This document shows positions 47,201 to 59,200 of a stretch of DNA of 64,000 bases, one piece after another. Each line of letters opens with the position of its first letter. Positions within the stretch are counted from its first letter, which is position 1. The stretch is taken from positions 30,633,001-30,697,000 of the forward strand of contig NC_072807.1 of assembly GCF_028583425.1 (NCBI RefSeq). Reading direction: 5' to 3'. The notes under the pieces were generated by a model that did not search any database, was not told where the DNA came from, and worked only from the letters and a program-made list of their open reading frames with translations. The stretch is from Eublepharis macularius. Lineage: Eukaryota > Chordata > Lepidosauria > Squamata > Eublepharidae. The position numbers and the translations under genes are program-made.

Positions 47201-50200
47201 GAGGGGTAAGGTGGTGGCTCCGCAAGCAGCCGAGCGAAAGCTAAATTCTAGCAACGGGGTACCCATAGCTGGCAGAATCGGCAAATATGTTTCTACAGCC
47301 ATTCTGTTTAGTCAGTGGCTTGGAATCAGATTGTGTTCTGGGTATAAACTTCAAGCAGTTCCTTGCAGGAACCCGTGTGGTGGTGCAGTGGTACTTCAGT
47401 ATTTCTACAGTGCGCATCACATCAATTATCTTGTCTTCCTTACAACAACCCTATTAGGTAGGCCAGTATTATCCCCATATTATAGATGGGGGCCTGTGGG
47501 TTGAAAGTGGGTTGCTTAAGGACCATCTTGTAGTAGAGAGGAGGCTTGACAAAGTCTCCATCAATGGTCCATAAAACAACAATGTGTTACAACACGTACA
47601 CAATAAATCCTTAAAAGAATACCCACAAAAATACAGTAACGTTTCCAGACTTGCATGTAAGCTATAGTTGTCCCATTAAATCAAATCAGTGTGGCCAAAA
47701 TATATTTCTGTTCCTCATTGTTTCTTATGGTAACTCAGTACCTCATTTGGAAAATTAAGTGATTTTTTTTTTAAAGTTATGCCATGGTTAGTAAAAAAGC
47801 TTTTGGTTTATCATCTTTTAATTTAATTTTTTTAAACTTATTTTATTTTTTAGATAATTGGAAGTGGATCTGTAAAAAGCAAATTGGATTCACTTGGTTT
47901 ATTTTATAAACCACTAATGCTGTGTCAAAAAAGTGTTTGGTTCTTGGTTTTATTCTAATGTAATCCGTATTTTTATTAACGTTCTTTTGGCTCTGTAATG
48001 TTGCTATTTAAGTTTAATTTCTTTTATGGTTAGATGTCCCTCCCTCTCCCCTTTTTTTTAAATTTTATTTAAAAGACAAGAAAACATAAGAAAATAAGTG
48101 TGTAATAAAAGATTATTCAGGTATTAGATTACAAATTAAGTTGACTCATACAATCGTACATAAACAATGCATATAGAATAATTTTGGGAGTTAAACAAGC
48201 AGTACGTTTAAACTTACATTGACCTAATAAACAAGAACATTGTAAATTTAACATCCCTAAGCCTAGATATATCATAATTCTCCTTCCCTCTCCATCCCTC
48301 CTTCCCTCTTCTTAGCAAGTTTTAGTTATGCAGACTTGTATATCAATTAATTTCTGCCTAAATAATCAAAGAAGTCCATCCATTTCCCCCCAGATTCAGC
48401 TTTCAGTCTATTATGGAAATAAGTAGTCAGTTTAGCCATTGATGCATATTCATAAATCTTATCTCTCCCTCTCCCTTTTTTTTAAATTTTAGTGGGTTGT
48501 AGGCAGGGGCAGAGTGGCCATTTAACTTCGAGGGAAACTACACAAGGTGCCTGGGCACGGGTCAGGTGGTCCCGCAAGGTTCCCTGGGTAGTGTAGTCTT
48601 ACAAGAGAGAGAGAATCCATGATGCGATTCTCCTCTGGGAAGAAGAACAGTGGTTGTTTTTCTGAGGATAAAAAGAAAGAGGAAAATAACGTGGCAAGAT
48701 GCTCTGGGTGTACCGTATTTGGAAGAAAAATAGGATATAAATATCAAAAGCATATAAATGAGGTCTAGCCATGGGGAGGCAACCACTGTGTCTGCCTGTG
48801 AACTTAGGAGTCTGTCTTGGGCAATGCCTTGTAAAGATAAATAGGAATAGGGGAAGCAGTCTACAGTGTTTCAGAAACATTGAAAATTAACATGTGTTAG
48901 ATGACTCTGTCCTTAAGGCTTAGATAGGAGCAAAACAAAAAATAATATAGAAAACTTAATCCATCATTACTTTCAGGGCTCATTTCGAGGGGGAATGCAC
49001 AGGAACACAGTTCCGGCAGTTCACCAAAGAGGTCACATCAGGTGGCCCCTCCCACCTGACTCGGCCATTTTGGGCCTGTTTCGGCCTGGATTGGGGCTGA
49101 AATGGCCCGGATTGGGCTTCTAATGGGTGGCCGCTCATCAGCGGCCTGATCCTGACCATTTTGGGCCCCTTTTCAGCCATTTTCAGCCCCTTTTTGCCAT
49201 TTTGGTCCCAATTTTGGGCCTGAATGGCCAGGATTGGGTCCAGAACAGCCAGAATAGGTGATGTCAGGGGGTGGGGCATATGCAAATCAGTTATACTTTT
49301 GACGCACTTCCGGTGATGGCAAGAGGCGTGGCATATGCTAATGAGCTATGCTAATGAGTTCCTCCAGCTCTTTTTCTACGAAATGACCCCTGATTACTTT
49401 TATAAAAGGCTGTGGGGAGGAGGGTGGCCCTTTCCTGAAATGTAGAAGTGACCTATGGTGCAGATCTTAGCCAAGAGTCTAGGCAGTACCTGTTGAAATA
49501 CCATTTATGTATTTAGATTCTTTAGAGACCTACAGACTAAAGCAATACAATAAAACCAAGAGAATGTGAATTGGCATGTATAATTTGTTTTGTTTTATTT
49601 TATGTCGCTTATAGTCCGCCTTTCTCACTAAGACTCAAGGCGGATTACACAGTGTGAGATTAGCACATTCAGTTTCAAGGACATTTCCCTTAAACAATGC
49701 CATAGGGTAAATAAACACAATTTTACGAAGACATTGCATTAGTAAGAATCCAATACAAATGGTTGTTGTGGGTTTTCTGGGCTGTATTGCTGTGGTCTTG
49801 GCATTGTAGTTCCTGACGTTTCGCCAGCAGCTATGGCTGGCATCTTCAGAGGTGTAGCACCAAAAGACAGAGATCTCTCACAGCCCGGAAAACCCACAAC
49901 AACCATTGTTCTCCGGCCGTGAAAGCCTTCGACAATACAAATCCAATACAAAGTTGAAGAAATGCTGAAACAGTACACAAGCGATCCTAGGGCTGACATT
50001 AGACCACCTGAAGCTTAAGTAGCTCATAGAAGCACATGTTTACGACTACAGGTAGTGTGTAAGGCACTTACTAGTTATTGTAAGCCTGGACTTTGCATTC
50101 TTCCAAGCCTGTCCTCAAGTCCAGAGACCAACGAGGCCTCTTAGACCACAGGCTGGGGGAGATGGTGATGGCTGTTTGGTGAACCCTGCACTAGAAAACG

Positions 50201-53200
50201 TACTCTTAGGGAAAAAAGCTTAGATCCCTTTTCCTCACTTTAGTAGCCTTTCACTGGCAAGAGCACAAGCATGAGATTTGGAACTCCGTGCATTCCCCTT
50301 GCTGGGAAGTGTTGTACTCCTAGGAGAACGGCATTGCATGGCCAATCAGGAATCCTAGTTTCTATAGATCCTGTCACTGCCTAGGCAAATGGCCAGGAGA
50401 TCAGGAAGGGGGGGCATACCTGGGAGAGGGTGGAGTTTGGAAAAGATGTGACGTCTCTTCTGGGGGGATGTGCTAGAAATTTCCCCTAACCTCCGTAGTA
50501 AAGACGGGGGGAAATTTTTAGAGCATCCCTGCGGCCAATTTCCCCCCAGCTTAATTTCTCAAGGTTGGGGCTGTGGGCAGGGAATTCCTCATCGGGCCAG
50601 GGCAATTGGGAAGCCTAGCTAGTGCTTCCTTGGCTTGCCGGCAGGCACCCAGTTAACCCTGTAGGTGAGGACTGACTCCTCCCAGTCTGTGTGTTGGAGT
50701 GGGTATTTTTTTTCTGTTGCCTCTGATGATGGTTTTTTCCTCCCTTGTGCAGCGGGTCTGATCAGCACTTTCCGTGTGTTCGGCTCGCTGAAAGTGGAGT
50801 GGCCTGGTAAGGACAGCAAGCACCCCCGCTGCCCTCCCAAAGGTAATGTGCCTAAAGGTAATACAGACAGGGTAGGAACCTTTTTTATCCATGCTACGTA
50901 GCGCACAGAGGGCTGCTGGGATAGCATGGCTGCACGCTGGTGACTGGCCGGTGGGAGCGCACCGTAGGTTGTCACATGCCGTTTCAGCTTGTCGGCTTGG
51001 GTGAATCCAGTACACTGGTGGTGGTACAAGATGGTGGGGAAAGGGCTGGGGTCCTGGGACATGGAAACCTCTGCTCCAGTCTCCACTCTTCCCAGTCCTC
51101 TGTATGAAGGGAATAACAATAATAGTTGGCTCTTAAAAGCACCCTGCATAAAACTGCTTTGCAGCAAAGGGGTTTGATCTGTGCCTTTTTGTGGACAAGC
51201 AGGCTTAAGTAACGGGGACTGAGCCTTTGCAGCCTTTCACACTAGCTCTTCTCCAGTTACTAACATTGTTCTCTCTGAAATGCCTCCCAAATGGTTCCAT
51301 TCACATCTCCTTCCTCCACCTTTTTAAGAGTGCTGATTTGTCGGACTTCCATTGCAGCTGTGGAACAACTCTGGTTTGGGTGCAAACTGGTAGTGCAACA
51401 GTCTCCACTGATCCAGAGGGGTGGTTGCTGGGTGTAATCCTGTATCTGCCCGCCCTTCCCACTTCTGTATTGCTGTCTTCTCTTACTCTGCTCTGAAGGT
51501 TCTTAGGAAAGTGGGTTTTAATTTGTCTCCCCAATGAAGGAGCTTCTTCAGGTCCTATCTTGAAGCTCAGACTAGACTCCCTATAGGGGAAATGGGGAGG
51601 GACACTTGTCAAATTGGACTCCGTGCCTTTGGGACCGGGAAGGACTGCTGTCCATTGAATGCACCGAGTCAGACCAGTAATCTATCAGGGCCACCACAGA
51701 CTGACTAACAGCAGAGTTCTCTAATGTCACCTACTCCCTAGAAGCACCCTTGGTGGCTGGTTTGATTATTGGTTATTCATGGAAATATCTGTGGTTGGCA
51801 GAACACCTTTATAAAGTATAGGGTATTTGTCACAGCTGTAACTAAAACAAGAATTGCTCAGTTGAGTCTAGTCTGCTGTCTTCACTGATGACAGTGTCTA
51901 AAGTGGTAAATTGGGGCTGTATTGGTGCAGCAGAAAGTACTCTATACACTGGAAGAAGAGTCTTAATCGGCGTAAAGAGAGTTGTTGGTGTTGCTTTCCC
52001 TGCATTGGAGCTATTCACCTGCCACATAGGAATTAGTTTTTGAGTGCCCCTGGGCAAGAAAGTAATCTGTTCTGATCTTGAGCTCGATGAACGTTATGGA
52101 GAGAGGATAGACATTGGTAGAGCAAGAACCAATTAGCAGACCCAGAAGGTATTGCTATTAAGTCTTGCTTATGAGTAGAGATGGGCATGAACGGAAATAC
52201 GAACCAAAATTTGGCGTGAACCGGTGATTCGTCAGAGCCCATTTCTGATGAACCACCATGAATTTTAGGCTGGTTCATCTGGTTCGTTTTTTGGTTCGTC
52301 ACTGCAGACAGCCTGGCACCAATCTATCAGTTTCCTAGGCAACAGGGGATGGACTTACTGCAGACCTTCTGCTGGCCTGGAAGTGACCGACTGACACAGA
52401 AGTTGGTTGTTGTGGGTTTTCCGGGCTGTATTGCCGTGGTCTTGGCATTGTAGTTCCTGACGTTTCGCCAGCAGCTGTGGCTGGCATCTTCAGAGGTGTA
52501 GCACCAAAAGACAGAGATCTCGCAGTGTCACAGTGTGGAACAGATGTAGGTCCTTTGTATCTACTCAGGAGGGGTGGGGTTGAGCTGAGTCATCCTGTAA
52601 GAGTTTCCCAGGGTGTGGAATGCTAATGGCGGGAGGCTTCACTGTATCCTGAGGAGGTTCTTTTGCATATGGATTGGTACTTGATGTGCTAATCTTCTCT
52701 GCAGGGCTATTGTCAGGGATAGAATGTTTTGTTAGCCTGGTGTTTTTCAGAACTGGCAACCATGCTCGATTCATTCTTAAGGTTTCTTCTTTCCTGTTGA
52801 AGTTTTGCGTATGCTTGTGAATTTCAATGGCTTCCCTGTGCAGTCTGACAAAGTAGTTGGAAGTGTTGTCCAGTATTTTGGTGTCCTGGAATAAGATACT
52901 GTGCCCTGTTTGAGTTAGGCTATGTTCAGCCACTGCTGATTTTTCAGGTTGTCCAAGTCTGCAGTGTCTTTCATGTTCTTTTATTCTTGTCTGGATGCTA
53001 CGCTTTGTGGTCCCGATGTAAACTTGTCCACAGCTGCAGGGTATACGGTATACTCCTGCAGAGATGAGGGGGTCTCTACTGTCTTTTGCTGATCGTAGCA
53101 TCTGTTGTATTTTTCGGGTGGGTCTGAATACTGCTTGAAGGTTATGCTTTTTCATAAGCTTTCCCATCTGATCAGTAATTCCTTTGATATATGGCAAAAA

Positions 53201-56200
53201 CACTTTTCCTGTGGGAGACTGTTTTTCTTTGGTTGTTTGATTCATCCTGGGTTTGATTGCTCTTCGGATTTCATTTCTGGAGTAGCCATTTGCCTGAAGT
53301 GCGTGGTTTAGATGATTAATTTCCTCATTGAGAAAGTGTGGCTCACATATCCGTCTTGCACGATCCACTAATGTTTTCATTATGCCTCTTTTTTGTCAGG
53401 GGTGGTGATTGGAGTTTTTGTGTAGGTACCGATCAGTGTGAGTTGGTTTCCTGTAGACCTTGTGACCTAACTGAAAGTTTGCTTTGCGGATGACCCAGGT
53501 ATCCAGGAATGGGAGTTTTCCCTCGATTTCTTTCTCCATGGTGAATTGTATGTTCAGGTGTATGTTGTTGAGATGATTCAAAAACCCCATGGCCACCCCA
53601 TCCATCTACGAATTCTATGAACAGATGGATGGGGTGGCCATGGGGAGCCCACTCAGCCCAGTTATAGCAAACTTCTACATGGAACATTTTGAAAAAACAG
53701 CTCTAGAATCAGCACCCCACAAACCTAGTGTATGGTTCCGGTTTGTGGATGATACATTTATCATTTGGAGCCATGGGGAGGAAGAATTGATGGGGTTTTT
53801 GAATCATCTCAACAACATACACCTGAACATACAATTCACCATGGAGAAAGAAATCGAGGGAAAACTCCCATTCCTGGATACCTGGGTCATCCGCAAAGCA
53901 AACTTTCAGTTAGGTCACAAGGTCTACAGGAAACCAACTCACACTGATCGGTACCTACACAAAAACTCCAATCACCACCCCTGACAAAAAAGAGGCATAA
54001 TGAAAACATTAGTGGATCGTGCAAGACGGATATGTGAGCCACACTTTCTCAATGAGGAAATTAATCATCTAAACCACGCACTTCAGGCAAATGGCTACTC
54101 CAGAAATGAAATCCGAAGAGCAATCAAACCCAGGATGAATCAAACAACCAAAGAAAAACAGTCTCCCACAGGAAAAGTGTTTTTGCCATATATCAAAGGA
54201 ATTACTGATCAGATGGGAAAGCTTATGAAAAAGCATAACCTTCAAGCAGTATTCAGACCCACCCGAAAAATACAACAGATGCTACGATCAGCAAAAGACA
54301 GTAGAGACCCCCTCACCTCTGCAGGAGTATACCGTATACCCTGCAGCTGTGGACAAGTTTACATCGGGACCACAAAGCGTAGCATCCAGACAAGAATAAA
54401 AGAACATGAAAGACACTGCAGACTTGGACAACCTGAAAAATCAGCAGTGGCTGAACATAGCCTAACTCAAACAGGGCACAGTATCTTATTCCAGGACACC
54501 AAAATACTGGACAACACTTCCAACTACTTTGTCAGACTGCACAGGGAAGCCATTGAAATTCACAAGCATACGCAAAACTTCAACAGGAAAGAAGAAACCT
54601 TAAGAATGAATCGAGCATGGTTGCCAGTTCTGAAAAACACCAGGCTAACAAAACATTCTATCCCTGACAATAGCCCTGCAGAGAAGATTAGCACATCAAG
54701 TACCAATCCATATGCAAAAGAACCTCCTCAGGATACAGTGAAGCCTCCCGCCATTAGCATTCCACACCCTGGGAAACTCTTACAGGATGACTCAGCTCAA
54801 CCCCACCCCTCCTGAGTAGATACAAAGGACCTACATCTGTTCCACACTGTGACACTGAGAGATCTCTGTCTTTTGGTGCTACACCTCTGAAGATGCCAGC
54901 CACAGCTGCTGGCGAAACGTCAGGTACTACAATGCCAAGACCACGGCAATACAGCCCGGAAAACCCACAACAACCATCGTTCTCCGGCCGTGAAAGCCTT
55001 CGACAATGACACAGAAGTGACGATTTGCTGACCTGTATGTGATGTTTTGACGAAACAAACATACCAGTTCGTGAACCGGGGCCGGTTCGTGAAATGCGAC
55101 GAACCACGAACCGCATGGTTTGTTTGTCCCCCCCCCCCCCCCCCGGTTGGTGCCCATCTCTAGTTATGAGTAATCCCATCAACTGACTGGCCACTTCTGA
55201 ACTTGGTAGACCTCTCCTCCTTTTTTTATGCAGCAAAGCAATTCCTAACTGCGACATAGGTAGGTGCCCTCCCAGAAGAGAGATCTGCATAGCCCATGCT
55301 GTCTTAAATAGACTCCTTGCCTCCTTCCTCCCAAGGGTATGCCTACCTAGTGTTTGAGTCGGAGAAATCTGTTCGGGCCCTGCTGCAGAACTGCTCCCAA
55401 GATGTGCTAAGCTCCAGCGGTCTGAGTGAGTACTATTTCAGGATGGCCAGCCGCAGGATGCGCTGCAAAGAGGTAAGCAGGCGTTCCAGTCCACGGTCCA
55501 ACCTTTAAAAATGAAAACAACAAAAAAAACCCCTTTCTGAGTTTGACCTTATTTTGGAGTCTGGGTCTTGTCCTGAAACTGTGTGTGGGGGAGTGGATCC
55601 TATCCCTCCAGTGAGCAAAGTTTTTTTTTTTAATTTATTAAAATGTTTATACTCCATCTTTGTATTTGGCTTGAGTTTGGAGCCTTCGTGCAATCTAAGG
55701 AGCCTTCCTTTCCTTTTATTCCCTTCGAAGCTCACTAATTTGTAAATCTTGAGCAGGGGAAAATACATATGCCTTACCTTTTTTGGATGCAAGGGCTAAA
55801 AAGACTGAGACATATTTTGCAATTGCTAAGGTAAATTTAGGATTCTTGTTGCTAAGCGAAAGAGCCAGGGTTTCTGGAGTATAGTGATCCCTTATATTTT
55901 CGAAGAACCTGTATTCGAGCAGGATATGAAAGGATGTATCTATCCTACTAAGGCCACATGGGCAAATTCTGTCAAGATGGGGCCAATCTAAGGAGCCTTC
56001 CTCCAAATGAAACGTTTGTTTTGTTAGAGAACGAGCCAGTTAAGTTGGAGGAAGACTACTTGGACTATAGTTATCCACTAGCTACATGGATAATGCTTCC
56101 GAGAGTGCTGCGTGCAGGTAACACACATAAAGGAGGAACTTGCCTCTGCTTTGGAGTAAAGGATGGTCGTCCTAGAGGCACAGGGTTTTTGTCCTGGGTG

Positions 56201-59200
56201 TGGGAACTGTGGCACTTAAGGAATGGTGTGGGCTTCTTGATTAAACGTTCAGCTGCAATAATAGCCAGGCCTTGTTGAGGGTGATAGATGTCAGCCGAAG
56301 CTGCTTGTAAGCCTGTCTTGTCAGGATTGGCAGCGAGGGGCCGCATTGATCTTTCTCAACAATGGCTCCTTGTGCAGGGTGGTAGTTAGTTGGCTGAGCA
56401 CTAAATCCATGTGCCTGGCTGCCGGTGGACTTCTGGCTCGCTGCCCTAGGGTTTCTGGTTGCAATTTGACTGTAGACAGCCCTGAGTATATTCTGCGTGC
56501 ATTGCATAGAAGTCAGATTAATAAATATCAGCTTTTTAAAAAAAGTTCTGTTGCCTCTTGGCTGTGGAGATGCCCGGATGCAGCCTCTGCCAAGGAGCAT
56601 TTCGTCAGAGCAGCTTCCAGGACTGCTTTATCAAGGAGGAGAGTAGTGGGGGGAAAGTTTAACCTTTTCCTCCCCTGCCATTTTCTCACTGGAAAAAGCT
56701 GCCCTTCGATGCTCTTATTTTCTGGGTAGGGAAAACTTAAAACTTTTTTTTTCTGGTGAGAACTTGGCAGGGGAGGAGCAGGCTGAAGTTCTTCTTCCTG
56801 TACCAATCTCCTTGATAAACCAGGTCTGGCAGCTAAATTTGCAAAAGGAAAAAAACTTAAATAGTAAGTGTAGTTGAGTTGAGTTGAGAAGGCACACTAT
56901 CTCTTGGGCCTCTCCACTGTTTTCTTTGGCCGTTTGGCCAGAAAGAAAAAGCCCAGGACCTTAAGCAGAGGTTCCAGAGGAGCGCCTTTCTTATTTACTT
57001 TGCTCAGACAAGAGTAGACACTGCTGGAGAGGCACAGTGCTTATGTTGGTGACACAAACTTAAAATCGGTTTAATCTTTTCCAGTGTAGCCCATGTAACC
57101 CTCGAACAATGATTTGGTTTGTGCACAGTCCTGATGGGAGAAGGAATACCTTTTGACCTTATGCTGTTTCTTGGCAAATATTTTGTACAGCCATTAGTGG
57201 GTGCAGAATTTGGGTTTCTGTGATAATGTTTTTTGGCCCAAAACATGTAGCATGTGTCTCAGATGTAGCCTTCAGGACAGGAAATCACTCACCGGTATTC
57301 ATGAATTGAATCACAAGGGGAAAAAAACACCCCTCGAGTGTTGGCACAAAGTGGGGAATGAACAGAATGCAGACGAGAGATTCTATTCTTGCTCAGCTGT
57401 TCCTAGATGGAGGAGTTGCCTTGGCTTCAGAATTACTGGCTGGTTGTTGAATTATTGGCAAGTAAGGGCCCTGACCTGGATAGCCCAAGCAAGCCCATCA
57501 GACATCAGAAGCTAAGCAAAGTTGACCCTGGTCGGTATTTGGATGGGAGATCACCAAGGGAGTCCAAGGTTGCGATCCAGAGACGGGCAATGGCAAGCCA
57601 CTTAAGAATATTTCTTGCTTTGAAAAAACCCTATGGGGTCACCATAAGTTGGCTGTGGCTTGATGGCACAAAAGAGAGGGGAGGGCATAGAAGCAGAACC
57701 CTGTTCTCCTAGTTCTTCCAGAATCTCATTCAATGGCTTACAGAGGCAATCTTAGGTGCAGTTCTGCTTTTATTTATTAATGTCATTTATAGTCCGCCTT
57801 TCTCACCGAGTCTCAAGGTGGATTCCATAGTGTGAGATTAGTACAATCAGTATCAAGGACATTTCCATAAACAATGTCATAGGATTTTACAAAGGTAATA
57901 GCATTAGCAAGGATCCAATACAAAGTTGAAGAATTGCTGAAACAGAACATAATCCATTCTAGAACTGACATTAGATAACATGAAGCACAAGTAGTATATA
58001 GGAATACATATTCAAAGCAACAGATAATATGTAAGGCAACATAGTGGTGAAGTCTATGGTCCCTAACTCATTCGCGAAGCATCTGAGACCCCCTCCCTAC
58101 AATACTTCCCCCCTATCTGAGTAAAAAGCCTTTTTGAATAATTCGGTTTTGAATAGTTTGCGGAAAGCCAGGAGAGTGGGCGCTCTCCTGACCTCCTCAG
58201 GCAAGCTTTTCTTACCTTCAGTGGGTGAAAAGGGGTGCCACTCTGCTTAGCTTTGCCCTATTCATGTTGCAGTCCGTAGTGCAAATGAGGAAGGTTGGAT
58301 TCTCTCCTTTCTGTCTGGTGTCTCTGTCGAGGCCGCCTCCTATCCAGAGGCTTGGTTTTAAAGTACACACAGGGTAATGGAAGCCTGCTGGATGTTGGCT
58401 GTTGAGGAAAGTTACGATCATTGAAATACAGTTTGCAGAAAGGAAAGCAACTAGGAAAACTGTAAAGTGTTTGGAGCCCTGCAGTGAAAAGAGGGAAAGC
58501 CTGTGGATAACTAAAATACGTATATATTTTTTTCCACCCTCCCTCCCTCTGGGGTGACTTCAGGTACAGGTAATCCCCTGGGTCCTGGCAGACAGCAGTT
58601 TCGTGCGCAGCCCAACACAGAGGCTTGACCCTAGCAAAACTGTCTTTGTGGGCGCTCTTCATGGCATGTTGAATGCAGAGGCCTTAGCGGGGATCCTCAA
58701 CGACCTGTTCGGCGGTGTGGTGTATGCAGGGATTGATACAGACAAGCACAAGTATCCGATTGGTGAGTGAGGACGGTCAGCGGTGGTCACTTCTCCCCTG
58801 TGGGTGGCCAGAGCGCTCTCTCGCTCTCGCCTGGTGTCTTCCTGTTCCCTAGGTCGAAAGAAGGCGTGACTGTCCCCTGGGAAGTCGGGAGAAAATGTTC
58901 CAACCTGTAGTGCTCTTTTAGCTGCCTCGGGGAACCCTGGCCTCCCTGTGTTGGGGGGTCACATGAGCACATATGAAGCTGCCCTTGTACTGAATCAATC
59001 TGTCCATCATGGTCTGTGTTGTCTTCTCCGACTGGCAGCGGCTTTCCAGTCTCAGGCAGAGATCTTTCACGTGACCTTCTAGCTGATCCTTTTAACTGGA
59101 AATGCTGGGGATTGAACCAGCGGCCTTCTTCATGCCAACCAGATGCTCTACCACTGAGCTACTGGACTCTCTTCCTCAACGTGCTGGGCTATGAGCCCAA

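Larger units (their letters stand above)
52404..55006. mobile_element. 2.6-kb Penelope-like palindrome, 12-bp TSD
   Basis: Perfect duplications tgacacagaagt at 52392-52403 and 55007-55018 bound the insertion. The left arm (52404-53608, minus sense) and right arm (53623-55006, plus sense) are near-identical inverted copies around a 14-base loop. The right arm codes for reverse transcriptase motifs B and C and a GIY-YIG endonuclease. The left arm lacks about 150 bp of the RT region and the last 30 bases of the tail. Both arms end in the hammerhead-like tail. The RT N-terminal part is absent, so the element is 5' truncated and not autonomous as it stands. Confidence 0.9.
52176..55162. mobile_element. 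hAT MITE hosting a PLE palindrome
   Basis: tagagatgggcatgaac at the left and tggtgcccatctcta at the right are inverted ends. Flanks cttatgag (52168-52175) and gttatgag (55163-55170) agree at 7 of 8. Without the inner insertion the element is about 370 bp, full of gaacc/ggttc motifs. Confidence 0.75.

Noticed and set aside
50619-51167. A 182-codon antisense frame over CPEB1 exon 7
   Set aside because: Mirror image of the coding exon and its flanks, with no domain.
54000-54815. A 271-codon frame as a host gene
   Set aside because: It carries the GIY-YIG signature of Penelope-like elements, lies within target duplications and is mirrored in the other arm.
57475-57560. A possible 5S rRNA gene
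   Set aside because: Only the internal part of 5S is present and it continues into a SINE body.
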